Source: Bedellia somnulentella (taxonomy: Eukaryota; Arthropoda; Insecta; Lepidoptera; Bedelliidae). From it: 64,000 nt of DNA. Of the stretch, positions 12,201 to 20,309 are shown piece by piece. The translations under genes were made by a program, and so were the position numbers. Position 1 is the stretch's first letter, and the number at the start of each line of letters is the position of its first letter. The notes below the pieces were generated by a model that did not search any database, was not told the origin of the DNA, and saw nothing but the letters and a program-made list of their open reading frames with translations. The stretch covers positions 12,801,608 to 12,865,607 of the forward strand of contig OY755191.1 of assembly GCA_963576735.1 (NCBI GenBank), written 5' to 3'.

Positions 12201-15200
12201 TTCATTCGCAAGTCACAGTCAGAAGTATCAAAATTACGTCTGCATCGCTTTAAAAACATTATTCCTAGGCAATAACTTGATACTGATATTTGTCGGCCAG
12301 AATCGTTCCTGCACTGTCGCGTGTACCCGTATATCCGTTCCGTGTTGCGCGGCGCGCTCGTGTCGTGGCACCCGTCCGACAGGTCCGCCATGCCGCTGTT
12401 AGCTGTGTGGACCAAACACTGGACGAGAGATCTGCCGATTTTGCTGGCTGATACTGTATTGCCGAAGTTGGAATTGGCTTTGAGGCATGCGGACTTGGAT
12501 ATTACCAAGGGAGAATGCGGTAAGTAATTTTTTTTATAGCATTTCGGTATGCAAAGTTTTACAAAAGTGATGCTGATTACGAAACCATTTCGAGATATTA
12601 TGATTTTAAACAATATTTTCTTGAAATTAAATCAAATAAAGCTAAGATGGCTGTTATTTCATCAAAAAACTTTAACAGTATTTGACCTTCAATGATATTT
12701 CAAAGACATTCCTTTTTGCAGTTTATTAATAAAATATCGAAGATAATAGGTTTGTTTAGTATAATGTTGTAATAATTTCATTTGAGATCACAAATTCGTG
12801 AAATGTTTTGCAATCAGCAACATTTTTATTAAACATTTCGGTTAAAAAAAAAAAAAAGATAAAAAATATTTATTTCAAAATAAAAAGAATTGTTCTCTAT
12901 TTTTTGAACGTCACAAACTTACGTATAAGTTAAATCTTACTCTACTGACTCTACTTCGGATTCGGAAGGTGTATTGTTGCGAGAAGAACCCGTAAGAAAC
13001 TCAGCAACACACATCTTTTCTTAGTCAAATTACAATATTGGTGTATGTCTGGAAATATCCTGAATAGAGCCCTGGTGACACCAAGCAGGTTCATTTGCTT
13101 GTCGCTACGTGATTGTCTCGATCGATGACGTCATTAAGAACAAAAGTTGTACAATCTTTAAAAAAACATAACTTTACAATTACTCATTTTAAATGAAAAA
13201 TATTCAAATCAGTCTTTTATTTTCGTGTTTGTTATCGAATAAAAATATTTAATAAATACAAAAAAAATTGCATACTGAATTGTTAATGTGTGACGTGTGT
13301 GCTATTAGAGCAATAACAATTGCGATTAGGTAGATCTAGAGCATCTCGAGATTAGTTAAAAGTGCTTCAAAAGCGTTTTCCTTTATACAGTGACTTGCGC
13401 CGTATTGATATACTAAACCCTTTGAGCCGACTCGTACTTAACCTATTAAAATAAAAATAAATAAAAATAAAAAATGTTTATTTGATAAGGCATAATCACA
13501 ATACAGATTTGAGCAGGGGTTCCCAAACTAGGCAAGCCTGTATTTTGGGAAACCAGTTGACAGTTATTTTTATATTTACACTGTTAATTGAAATATACAC
13601 AATTGAATTTAATTACACAAAATAGATGAAAACTTAAGTTTAAAGGAAAGGAAAAATATTTACATGGAGGGTTAATGGGTTAGTAATGTATGAAAACTTA
13701 TTAAATAATAAAATTAAAAAAAATAAAATAAGAAGAAGAATATGTTATACAAATAAATTATTATATGCAGGAATGTAGAATGCTTTCTGTGTCATCGTAA
13801 TTATTAACTAACTTCCCCTCAATCGCTTAGTGGAATGGAGCTGATGCGTCCAATGGCTGGGTCTGGTGTCAAACCGAGCGTTATCAGAATTAGCTGGCAG
13901 TTCTTTGCTACCGAAATGGCTGGCAGCGTTGGCCACCGCTATTAACAGGGATACACCGCATAGCGTACGACACTAGATGGCGTTACTTGAACTTGATGTC
14001 CTCCAAATTACTAAATAGGGTGTTCGGTAGAGGGTTGGCCATGAATTTATGCCAGATAGGATTTGTCATCTGCTACTCATTCATAGTTGTTATTAATTTG
14101 GACCCATACCCTTGGAACATTAGTTTTTACCGAAAGATTGGTGTTACTCCAGAAATTTTGTCGCCAGTTTATGTCTTTCAGTCATGTCCAACACTCTACT
14201 AAACATCCTGTATATAACAATTACCTGTAACATTGACTTATGCTGTGTATAGATAATGATGCAAACATCTTTGAGTCCGACTTGTACTTGACCCTTTTAA
14301 AATTTCCCCTCAATCTCTTAGTTGAATGGAGCTGGTGCGTCCAATGGCTGGGTCTGGTGTCAAACCGAGTGTTATCAGAATTAGCTGGCAGATCTTTGCT
14401 GCCGAAATGGCTGGCAGCGTTGGCCACCGCTATTAACAGGGATACACCCCATAGCGTGCTGTTGAACGCTTATTTGCAGTTTAAGGTGAGAATTACTTTA
14501 AATTACCTTAGTTTAAGGAAAAACTTGAAATAAGTAAGTTAGATAAAGAGGAATTGATTTTCATGGTTATGCGCTGAGTTGCGAAAATGTTCTTGCAAAG
14601 GCGAACTTCCGAAGTAAAATGAGTAAAAAAATCATGAGAAGAATATTGAATGCGAGAGAAGCAAGAGAGATTAGTCAGGATCGTGCAAAGTGGCGATCGA
14701 TCGTCTGCCTATCCCAATGGGAATAATGGGCGTGCGTATAAGTAAGTAAGTATGTAAATATATATTTGAGAGATCTGGCTGTCAATCTTAAATTCATTTT
14801 GAAAACACCATAATGTAAATAGGCTAAGTTTCAGTTTTATCAGAGTTGGCTGGAAGGTGTTTGCTACCGAAATGGTTGGATTGTTTAGCAAAGGCTAGAG
14901 ATAGAGAATTACTTTATATTACCTTGGAGCTTTTACACACCACGACTTATTGTCGCGTGTTTATAGTTTTTACTGCAAAGGCCCTTAGACTAAGTAAAAA
15001 CTCCAACCATGTGATAAAACATTTTTTTCGGCCGGCGATTATGTCGCAAGTTGCATGTTAGTCTTTGTTTCTTTTTTCCGTCCACTCTTGAGAATATATG
15101 TTCAAATCCATTGGAAAATGGGACATTTATGTGTATGTGCAGAGCTGCCAGTATTTAGATCTGATTATCAATCGAAGGTGCACATTGTTGACATCGGTGT

Positions 15201-16317
15201 GTGTTTTATAGTGAACGTATCGATTAAGGTTGACTTTAAAAGTGCGTCAACGGTTGTTCCGAACACTAAGTCTAAAGATTTTAGTTAGTTTAAGAGAAAA
15301 CAAATAGAATTGTTAGTTAAACGTCCACATGTATAGTTTCAAGTTTTCAAAAAAAGAGTTTCAGCCGCCTGATTATGTATCTTAATCAACCGTTGATCGT
15401 GTCGCAAGTTGCGATATTATCGCTTTCAATGTCAAAAATTTGTCAATTTGATAATTTTGACAGCGACAATATTGCAACTTGCGACATAATCGTGGTTGCA
15501 AAAGATACGTCATCAGAGCGCCGGAGAGTCTAGGCTGAGATTAAACAAAGAGATTAATAATAGTAATCCCAGAATGCTTCTTAATCCCACATAACAAGAT
15601 TAAAGAGCATAAATGAGAAGAATGATGAATGTGACGGCTACAGGACAGTTTTTCAGTTTTAGTTCACATCGGGGTAGGTAGAGACTATCGATCGCCAATT
15701 TTTACGATCCTGGCAAACCTCTCGAGTTGCGTCTAAATGTATCTATCTTTTCATACATGCCCTTTTATTCTTCACACTCCGGACGCCTGCCTTTAAGCAC
15801 ATTCTCTATTTGATCTTAATCTAATTGAGTTCTCCGTGGTTGTCCTCTATTAACATTGGCTCTATACTTAGAGAATAGCTATTGTGTAACGAATAACTAA
15901 AATTCACTTTAATTTCAGAAATCAATGCCCGAAGAACTCCTCCAAGAACCAATAATCCGCGACGCTCTAAGAAAAGCACTAGACATGATGAACCGAAGCG
16001 CAGATATAGATGGGGTTGAACCGCCCCCACCCCCACGTTTCACAACGGAATCCAAAGAACAGTCTAGAATATCAGAAATTATCGCCACAAACGTACAAGC
16101 TAAGAGTTTCTCGGAACTTCTGGAAATGAGATGTATAGAAAATGGAATCACTTACGTTCCGATACCTGGAAAATATGGGGAAGGAAGACCGGTGTATAAA
16201 ATTGGGTCGTCCATGCAATGTTACGTGATTAGAAACGTTATAATGTATTCTAAAGATGGTGGACGAATGTTTTTACCTATTTCGTTAGATAAGTTGCTAA
16301 GCATGGCGGAAGATTGA
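211..16317 (+). CDS. TFIP11: TFIP11 / sip1 orthologue (G-patch spliceosome disassembly factor)
   Basis: I assembled twelve coding exons from GT-AG sites with matching phases: 211-319, 1430-1573, 2474-2673, 3978-4097, 6374-6543, 8301-8472, 9020-9223, 9932-10149, 10904-11097, 12301-12519, 14322-14485, 15919-16317. They total 2313 nt, or 770 aa, close to the roughly 837 aa of the human and fly proteins. The acidic N-terminus ([20 protein letters not shown]) is TIP_N-like. The G-patch (about residues 135-185) spans exons 3-4 and reads [15 protein letters not shown] then [11 protein letters not shown]...GRGAIGAYG. Exons 7-11 carry the GCFC region (for example [12 protein letters not shown]). The C-terminus has the [17 protein letters not shown] and [15 protein letters not shown] blocks. 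TFIP11 activates the DHX15/Prp43 helicase for intron-lariat spliceosome disassembly in the nucleus. A non-coding 5' exon boundary lies at 187/188. Exons 6 and 11 have decayed duplicates in neighbouring introns. Confidence 0.93.
1595..1835 (-). repeat. L5 retroelement 3' end with (TTTC)n tail
   Basis: On the minus strand this ends ...GTGCCTACAAATGGCGAATAAACG followed by (TTTC)n, matching 25443-25715. It lies in TFIP11 intron 2, 22 bp after the exon 2 donor. Confidence 0.7.
1925..2085 (+). repeat. Degenerate L4 LINE 3' trace
   Basis: Weak, gapped similarity to 46995-47362: the GGTTCTGGA, GAGGGCAGCACAGAA and TGGAGATCT words occur in the same order. No frame is open. Confidence 0.4.
2692..3075 (-). 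repeat. S2 tRNA-derived SINE
   Basis: In minus-strand sense the element starts with a tRNA-like head (an A-box-like segment, then a B-box GGGTTCAAATCCCGGGTC type at about 3005-3025). It continues through a body with ATGACTAAGT...GTGACAGTGT and ends GGCGTGAACGTTTATG. Full copies also lie at 22810, 56628 and 62341. Confidence 0.85.
3262..3500 (+). repeat. S3 tRNA-like repeat with inverted flank
   Basis: The tRNA-like head at about 3398-3468 has an A box (GGTAGCTCAATTGGCAGAGC) and a B box (GGTACGATTCCC). Upstream, 3262-3320 carries the module GTTCATGAAAACC...ATTACTAATAAATAAAG, which in other copies lies downstream of the head in inverted orientation. Too few stem matches remain for a functional tRNA gene. 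Confidence 0.75.
4144..4374 (-). repeat. S1 SINE-like repeat
   Basis: Near full-length S1 in TFIP11 intron 4, from CATATACTCACGGCTATAA to AAGCCGGCACTACACGG (reverse orientation). Confidence 0.85.
4488..5772 (+). mobile_element. Degenerate mariner transposon
   Basis: About 1.28 kb, typical of mariner. It is bounded by imperfect inverted repeats of about 28 bp: left GCCACTCAGAAAGTATTGCG, right (reverse complement) GACACTCAGAAAATTTAGCG. It lies in TFIP11 intron 4 in the same orientation as the gene. Confidence 0.85.
4684..5676 (+). pseudogene. mariner transposase pseudogene (DD34D)
   Basis: Similarity to mariner transposase runs along the whole stretch but is broken. The first piece (4684-4890) has the helix-turn-helix region ([18 protein letters not shown]) and ends in a stop. 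The second (4935-5267) is in another frame and has SRWVPHNL and TGDESWIY (first catalytic Asp). The third (5335-5676) has [10 protein letters not shown] (second Asp) and [15 protein letters not shown] (third Asp), with 34 residues between the last two Asp, which is the mariner signature. At least two frameshifts and several stops make it inactive. The catalytic residues survive, so the inactivation is not ancient. Confidence 0.9.
5920..6155 (-). repeat. S1 SINE-like repeat
   Basis: Near full-length S1, from CATACACTCACGGCTATAA to TAGCCGACACCACACAGC, in TFIP11 intron 4. Confidence 0.85.
6589..6990 (+). mobile_element. Non-autonomous DNA element with THAP-like start
   Basis: Imperfect 18-bp inverted ends: GCGCTCATAAGTGGCACT at 6589-6606, and 6973-6990, whose reverse complement is GCGCTTACGAGTGGCACC. 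Inside, ATG at 6708 opens a 34-codon frame beginning [18 protein letters not shown]. The N-terminal Cys-x4-Cys spacing and style match THAP zinc-finger domains, as in P-element transposases. The rest of a THAP domain is absent. I infer an internally deleted P-like transposon. Confidence 0.45.
7096..7331. mobile_element. GC-rich MITE with about 55-bp inverted ends, TAA duplication
   Basis: It starts GGGTGTTTTTAATATCGTGC and ends with its reverse complement. The inverted match continues through TGCGGGGCAAT-type sequence for about 55 bp. TAA flanks both sides (7093-7095, 7332-7334). A 3-bp TWA duplication and GG-start ends fit PIF/Harbinger-type MITEs. The interior is much richer in GC than its surroundings. 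Confidence 0.75.
7343..7557 (+). repeat. Degenerate S1 repeat
   Basis: Diverged S1, still recognisable from TGACGGCTTAAAATAG to TATAGCCGTGAGTATAAG. It sits directly before a decayed copy of TFIP11 exon 6, just as the S1 at 8029 sits before the real exon. Confidence 0.7.
7575..7656 (+). pseudogene. Decayed duplicate of TFIP11 exon 6
   Basis: Matches the first about 82 nt of the real exon 6 (8301-8382) in sequence and frame: it reads [20 protein letters not shown] against [20 protein letters not shown]. The acceptor AG has been lost (AAT precedes the match), and the frame reaches a stop soon after the similarity ends. It cannot be spliced in like the real exon. Confidence 0.85.
8029..8276 (+). 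repeat. S1 SINE-like repeat
   Basis: Full S1 ending in (TATG)n about 25 bp before the TFIP11 exon 6 acceptor at 8300. Confidence 0.85.
8877..8971. mobile_element. Tiny 95-bp MITE with GGAGGC repeats
   Basis: Inverted ends AGGGTTGTAACG / CGTTACAACCCT flank a purine-rich core with repeated GGAGGC and CGGAGG words and a short hairpin (GCGGAAGTTCCGC). The ends look hAT-like, but I could not see a clear 8-bp duplication. Confidence 0.55.
9410..9500 (-). repeat. S1 3' fragment
   Basis: CATATACTCACGGCCACAAATCCC through AACTCAGCCACATTTAGAAG, truncated and diverged. Confidence 0.65.
9615..9866 (+). repeat. Degenerate S1 repeat
   Basis: Runs from GTGTGTAATGTCGGCTTAAAC to TGTAGCCGTGGGTATATG, ending about 65 bp before TFIP11 exon 8. 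Confidence 0.7.
10277..10525 (-). repeat. S1 SINE-like repeat
   Basis: Full-length reverse S1 with the (CATA)n tail at the left end, in TFIP11 intron 8. Confidence 0.87.
11146..11393 (-). repeat. S1 SINE-like repeat
   Basis: Full-length reverse S1 in TFIP11 intron 9, about 50 bp after the exon 9 donor. Confidence 0.87.
11485..11590 (-). repeat. S2 SINE body fragment
   Basis: Contains GTCACCTGGTGTTCAG, GGACAGTGTACTCACGTGAT and GGCCTATCGCCGTTTTATAC, as in the full S2 copies. The tRNA-like head is missing. Confidence 0.75.
11785..11945. mobile_element. Palindromic MITE, copy 1
   Basis: Nearly the whole 160 bp folds on itself. GCGATTGTATCGCAAGTTGC on the left is mirrored by GCAACTTGCGACACAATCG on the right, and TGTCGCTGTCA by TGACAGCGACA. 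Related copies lie at 15366-15521 and 40439-40601. Confidence 0.8.
12543..13282. mobile_element. MITE with TTCGGTATGCAAAGTTTT ends, interrupted
   Basis: Shares ends and internal sequence with the intact copy at 24958-25435. The match breaks at about 12845-13078, where a retroelement tail with an A/T-rich run has inserted, then resumes at TTTGCTTGTCGCTACGTGAT. The right end is diverged (TTGCATACTGAA). Confidence 0.75.
12845..13078 (-). repeat. Retroelement 3' fragment nested in MITE
   Basis: Begins with a poly-A run followed by TTTATTTCAAAATAAAAAGA and TTTTTTGAACGTCACAAAC, also found at 27640-27740. It has interrupted the MITE above. Family unknown. Confidence 0.5.
13456..13620 (-). repeat. 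LINE-like 3' UTR with AATAAA and A-rich tail
   Basis: In minus sense it ends ...CTTATCAAATAAACATTTTT then an A/T-rich tail, as expected of a retroposed 3' end. It lies in the intron part of the duplicated exon 11 block, so it inserted after that duplication. Confidence 0.5.
13832..13966 (+). pseudogene. Decayed duplicate of TFIP11 exon 11 (copy 1)
   Basis: Very close to the real exon 11 (14322-14485), with a usable-looking acceptor (CGCTTAG). The fifth codon is TGA instead of TGG, and similarity stops before the donor, so inclusion would truncate the protein. The upstream intron is also shared (CGACTCGTACTTAACC against CGACTTGTACTTGACC), so a block and not just an exon was duplicated. Confidence 0.9.
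14575..14755 (+). repeat. L1 LINE 3' end
   Basis: Has CAGGATCGTGCAAAGTGGCG and CTGCCTATCCCAATGGGAAT, then GCGTGCGTATAAG(TAAG)n. This matches the C-terminal coding end and tail of the LINE also seen at 41572, 56225 and 60105. Confidence 0.7.
14835..14935 (+). pseudogene. Older, diverged exon 11-like copy (copy 2)
   Basis: After a good acceptor (AAGTTTCAG) the frame reads [20 protein letters not shown], matching [20 protein letters not shown] of the real exon 11. The first third of the exon (the [10 protein letters not shown] part) and the donor are missing. I think it is a relic, but an alternative 3' exon is not excluded because the frame stays open to 15061. Confidence 0.65.
15366..15521. 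mobile_element. Palindromic MITE, copy 2
   Basis: CGTGTCGCAAGTTGCGATAT is mirrored by ATATTGCAACTTGCGACATA, with CTGATTATGTATCTT / AAAGATACGTCATCAG ends. Same family as 11785 and 40439. A third partial arm lies at about 15025-15058. Confidence 0.8.
15655..15860 (-). repeat. L1 LINE 3' fragment
   Basis: GGTAGGTAGAGACTATCGATCGCC and CACTCCGGACGCCTGCC words, as in 21640 and 41572, reverse orientation. It ends just before TFIP11 exon 12. Confidence 0.65.
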
Positions 16318-16410
16318 ATTGTTAATATAGTGGTTTAAGCGTAAACTGGTTTTGTCTTATTTTATGATTTCACAAACATACTGTTCGTGTATAACGCTTT
16401 GCTACCATTT

Positions 16411-16416
16411 AATAAA
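16411..16416 (+). promoter_or_regulatory. Poly(A) signal of TFIP11
   Basis: AATAAA 94 bp after the TGA stop is the nearest canonical signal. Confidence 0.6.
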
Positions 16417-16923
16417 AACTTACTTGAGTTCCTTGGGTGTTGCTCTTCGATCTCCCAGAATTGCTGAAGATGTTTCACTTCTCACTATTTAGTTCAGATC
16501 TGAATGCATCCAGTCTTTGATGAAAATACGATTCCCTGGCCAAAGGATATCGTATTTAGTGAATATTTCCTTGCTTTCTTTTGTATTCCACGAATATCTT
16601 CATCAGATGATTTCTGATTCAACACGTGCACCGCACCCAATGCACATCAAAGTTTTGTTTCAACCGAGATCACTTTTAAATTGTCCACAATTCCACCGAT
16701 TCACAACATAAAGAATCAAATATATACTGCCCCTTTCTATTATTATCACAATACTCAAACTTTATACAAAATTTATTACAATACAAAATCGCCATCAAAA
16801 ATTAAGACAAGACAAGTCAAGTTAGCATCCATCAATCTATCAATCACAGACTCAATATATAGAATATGCCAAAGCCGCGCGTACACTGCCAGAAAACAAG
16901 CACTTAATAATCTGGCGCGAACA

Positions 16924-17165
16924 CATACATACACATACTCACGGCTATGAATCCCTAGAAAAGGTAGTCAGAGCATCAGTACAAGAAGTTCTTCAGCCTC
17001 TTTTGGAAGTTGAGTGGGGAAAAGATTGTAAAACAAGTGTTGGTGATGGGTCTCCAACCACATCGCCCAAAAATCACTTAATAGACCCCAATACCCCGAG
17101 TCGCCTCCGACGAACTCCTACGGGTAAAAAATATGTAGTGCTATTCTAAACCGACCCCAATATAA
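16924..17165 (-). repeat. S1 SINE-like repeat
   Basis: Full-length but diverged reverse S1 (ACATACTCACGGCTATGAAT to TTCTAAACCGACCCCAA). Confidence 0.8.
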
Positions 17166-17221
17166 ATATAATGGTTTAAGCGTAAACTGGTTTGTTTTAT
17201 TTCATGTTTCTACTTACATCA

Positions 17222-17400
17222 AACACATAAATATTCACGGCTATATATCAAAAAGGATAACCAGAACTTGAGAATTAAAAATTATTCAGCTACTTTAGGA
17301 ACTTGAGTGAGGAAAAGATTGTAAAATAATGCTTGTTGGTGATGTGTATCCAACCGCATCACCCAAAAATTACTTCATAAGCACTATTACTCTCGACTCT
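17222..17400 (-). repeat. Degenerate S1 repeat
   Basis: ATATTCACGGCTATATATC to GCATCACCCAAAAATTACTT, then it runs into the L2 LINE fragment. Confidence 0.65.
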
Positions 17401-18260
17401 TCTACTTCTCGACCGATTTCGGCCAAAGCGACTGTGATCCGACTTTTGAGAGCGAGCTCGGCGAGAAACATAGCCGATTTTGCAACAAATGATCTATGAC
17501 ATATGCTGCAAGTCAGTACCCCTCCAATGTTATTATAATTGATGGCCGCAGGTGGTCGGGCCCTGAGCTCATCTCTCCTTGTATCGAGCTCATCACGTCT
17601 TTTCCTTTCAAACTCAAACACCTTAGCATTTACTGCATGCCTCCAATCGGGGCGGTCCCCAGCCGTTACCTCCGAGTATGACGGGTCAATGCTACATCGC
17701 TTTATGTGACGCTTAAGCACATCTTGTTACCTAAGGTAAGGTATAAGTTCGGATAAAAGGTGCGGTTAGTTACCCTTTCATCTGACGTGCGGGAGACATG
17801 GCCTGCCCACCGCAGCTGTTAATGCATCAGATTGGCCTCAATTTTGCTAAAATTTGCCCTTCCCAGGACTTTCGTGTTGCGAACACGATGTTCATTATGT
17901 CACGTAGACATTTTAGATGGAATCCATCCAATGTGCGAATATGCTTACGGTAATAACACCATTTCCCAGAGGCATACAAGATATTTGGCAGAACGATTGC
18001 CCTGTAAACAGCTACTTTCGTAGATAGCTTTATGTCATGCGAGCAAAATACCATGACACAAAGTTTGCCAAAGACTTGATCCCGCCTACTTTCTTCAGCA
18101 GTGCCCAGGAATGTTGTCAGCCCCAACCGTCTATACTTTCTTATTTTGTTGTTGAATGGCAAGGACAACCTCATCTAGTGATAGCGATGCACCCATCTTA
18201 TTATCAGTCGGGAGAGATGCAATCGAGCGTATGTATCACAGTCAGCCGCTTGATCAACAA
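17370..18260 (-). pseudogene. L2 LINE reverse transcriptase C-terminal fragment
   Basis: The minus strand encodes LINE ORF2 C-terminal sequence in pieces. At 17827-18174 it reads [35 protein letters not shown] and [14 protein letters not shown], the region after the RT palm. At 17370-17720 it reads DRPDWRHAVN followed by LTCSICHRSFVAKSA, the Cys-containing C-terminal motif of such LINEs. The pieces are in different frames and the polymerase core is missing, so this is a dead 3' fragment. Confidence 0.8.
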
Positions 18261-18374
18261 TAAGCAAGCTATCAAAGGGCTCATCCCAATGGTTTAGTAT
18301 CTAAGCCACGACCTTAGTCTAGTGTATTTACCACTTGAAGGTTAGGTTAAGGTTATAAGATATTTACATTCGCT

Positions 18375-18598
18375 GTGTAGTATCGTCTTATAAAAACACT
18401 ATAAAGTGTGTGTGTGGCTAAAGTTTTGGGGCTTATTTTTGGGCCATGTGGGTGGAGACTAATCACCAACTATCCTTGATTATACAATCTTTTCAAAACT
18501 GAACTACAAAAAGTGGCTGAGGATTTTCTAATTCTGAAGCTCTGGTTACACCTCTTTGGGAATAGTAGTCGTGAGTTACAGTATGTATGTATGGTGTT
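18375..18598 (+). repeat. Degenerate S1 repeat
   Basis: GCTGTGTAGTATCGTCTTAT to AGTAGTCGTGAGTTACAGTATG. Confidence 0.65.
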
Positions 18599-18599
18599 G

Positions 18600-19285
18600 G
18601 CAATAGTATTCTCACAACGTTAAAAAAGACAGAATCGACCAATTGTGTTGGGTATAGAGGCTTTCCTTTTTTTAAGTCATTGTTGGACGATATGATTGGA
18701 GACTTATCAACAACCTGATTGGAAATAAAGTTTTTGATATAAGGAAACTATATAAGTAAATTTCAACTAACGTTGCAAACGAATAAGCAGCTGATTTAAA
18801 ATGGTAAAATTGATTTTTTAATCAAATATAAACTAAATATGAATAAAACTATACGAAATAAATGATATCTAATTCAAAATAAGCAGAGTTTCCCCAAAAC
18901 AACACTTTTTAAAATTACCCTTACTTGTGTCTACAGTAAAATTTTTGTAATTGTCCATATCGACCAGCGTAATTAACATTTGCATTGTTGTATGAGTAAA
19001 ATCATTTCTTTTACAGGTGCTCAACTTTAAAAGTATATTATTATACAAGTAGGGAAAATTCGTCATTAAAGCCCAGAGGAATTATAGGCAAAAAAAAAAC
19101 AATAGCTGTAATGACTTTTTGTCACGTTTGTCGCACGACTATTTTCAACACACTCGTGAATATAATTCCATACTTATTTGTTATAAACCAATTTGTTTTT
19201 AAAGTATAATAGTTGGCTCAAAAAAGATAAACAGACATACAGCAGATCTTAAACTCATATATTATATCGCTGCCATGGCCAACTA
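18600..19285. other. Intergenic, nothing recognised
   Basis: AT-rich sequence between TFIP11 and the odorant receptor. There is no long frame and no repeat I could match inside this window, apart from a weak S1-like trace near 18660-18715. Confidence 0.5.
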
Positions 19286-19289
19286 CATC

Positions 19290-19965
19290 TAGACATCCAT
19301 TAACCGAATTACCATTTTTACCCTTCTCTCGATATCTTCATCACACTTTCCATCCCTAGTAAACAAATTTCCCAGATATACAAAGTCTTTCAATTGTTCC
19401 TCTTTCTCACCATTAATCTCAATCACGCATTCGGTCATATTCTCCTCTCTCTTAAAAAACCATGGTTTTGGTTTTATCCACATTCACCCTCATTCCCTTT
19501 CTTACAAAAGACTCACAAGCAATATTGCATCTCTTGCAACTCTTCTGCCGATGATTCAAGAAGCGCTTGATCGTCAACATACAAGAGGCATTTAATGATG
19601 AATCCACCCATTCTTAGTCCATAATCACTTTCACGCAACTCTGTTAAACAGTCATCCATGAACAATTTGAAGAGCCACGGAGAAGCTACACAACCCTATC
19701 GGTCACCCCGAGAGATCCCGACCAAAAATACCAGTCAGTATTTTCCCCGTTTACACATGCACTGGAATCCTCATAGAGTGATACCAGTCCACGTATAAGT
19801 TGACTCCCCAAACTGAACTTGGAATACACCTCCCACAAAAACTTCCTTATCACCCTCTAAATTGGAGTCACTTTTGAAATATATAGATATCTTGTGTGAG
19901 GCTAAATCATTTTGCATAAGAAGCAATTCAAAGGTATCACTTTCTTCTTGCAATGTACAGAATAT
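19290..19965 (-). pseudogene. L1 LINE reverse transcriptase fragment
   Basis: Read on the minus strand, 19500-19700 encodes WLFKLFMDDCLTELRESDYG and CLLYVDDQALLESSAEELQE, which is the RT palm with a Y-V-D-D form of the catalytic box. 19289-19483 continues with TECVIEINGEKEEQLKDFVY and LGNLFTRDGK. An in-frame stop and frame changes show decay. The family is the one whose C-terminus and tail appear at 41572, 56225 and 60105. Confidence 0.8.
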
Positions 19966-20270
19966 TTAAATATTCATATATATCAATTATGAAGGCTGGG
20001 AAATTATTCATATTTAATGTATTGGTGAGCATTGGTCTATAATTGTAATTGTCATTTTTGCAATACACCTTGTATAGACTACAAGCTGGTTTATATTGTT
20101 ACTGATTTAGTAAAAGAAATTCAATACCAAAAAAAATAGTTTTTCAACAAAACACTTCATTCATTTTGAGAATAGATAATTTTAATATTCAAAAGGTGTT
20201 ATTGGTGTTCAACCAATAGTAGGGTAGTTATTTGTGAGATTAACTAAGACCATTAAAAATTCTTCAAAAC

Positions 20271-20278
20271 TATATAAG
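20271..20278 (+). promoter_or_regulatory. TATA box of the odorant receptor
   Basis: TATATAAG lies 39 bp before the ATG at 20310. Initiator-like TCAGAT (20293) lies about 24 bp downstream, so the 5' UTR would be only about 15 nt. Confidence 0.55.
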
Positions 20279-20309
20279 AGCGTCTAAAATATTCAGATGA
20301 ATCAGAATC

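Noticed and set aside
14240..14533. 97-aa frame as a stand-alone gene
   Set aside because: It is TFIP11 exon 11 plus read-through into both introns.
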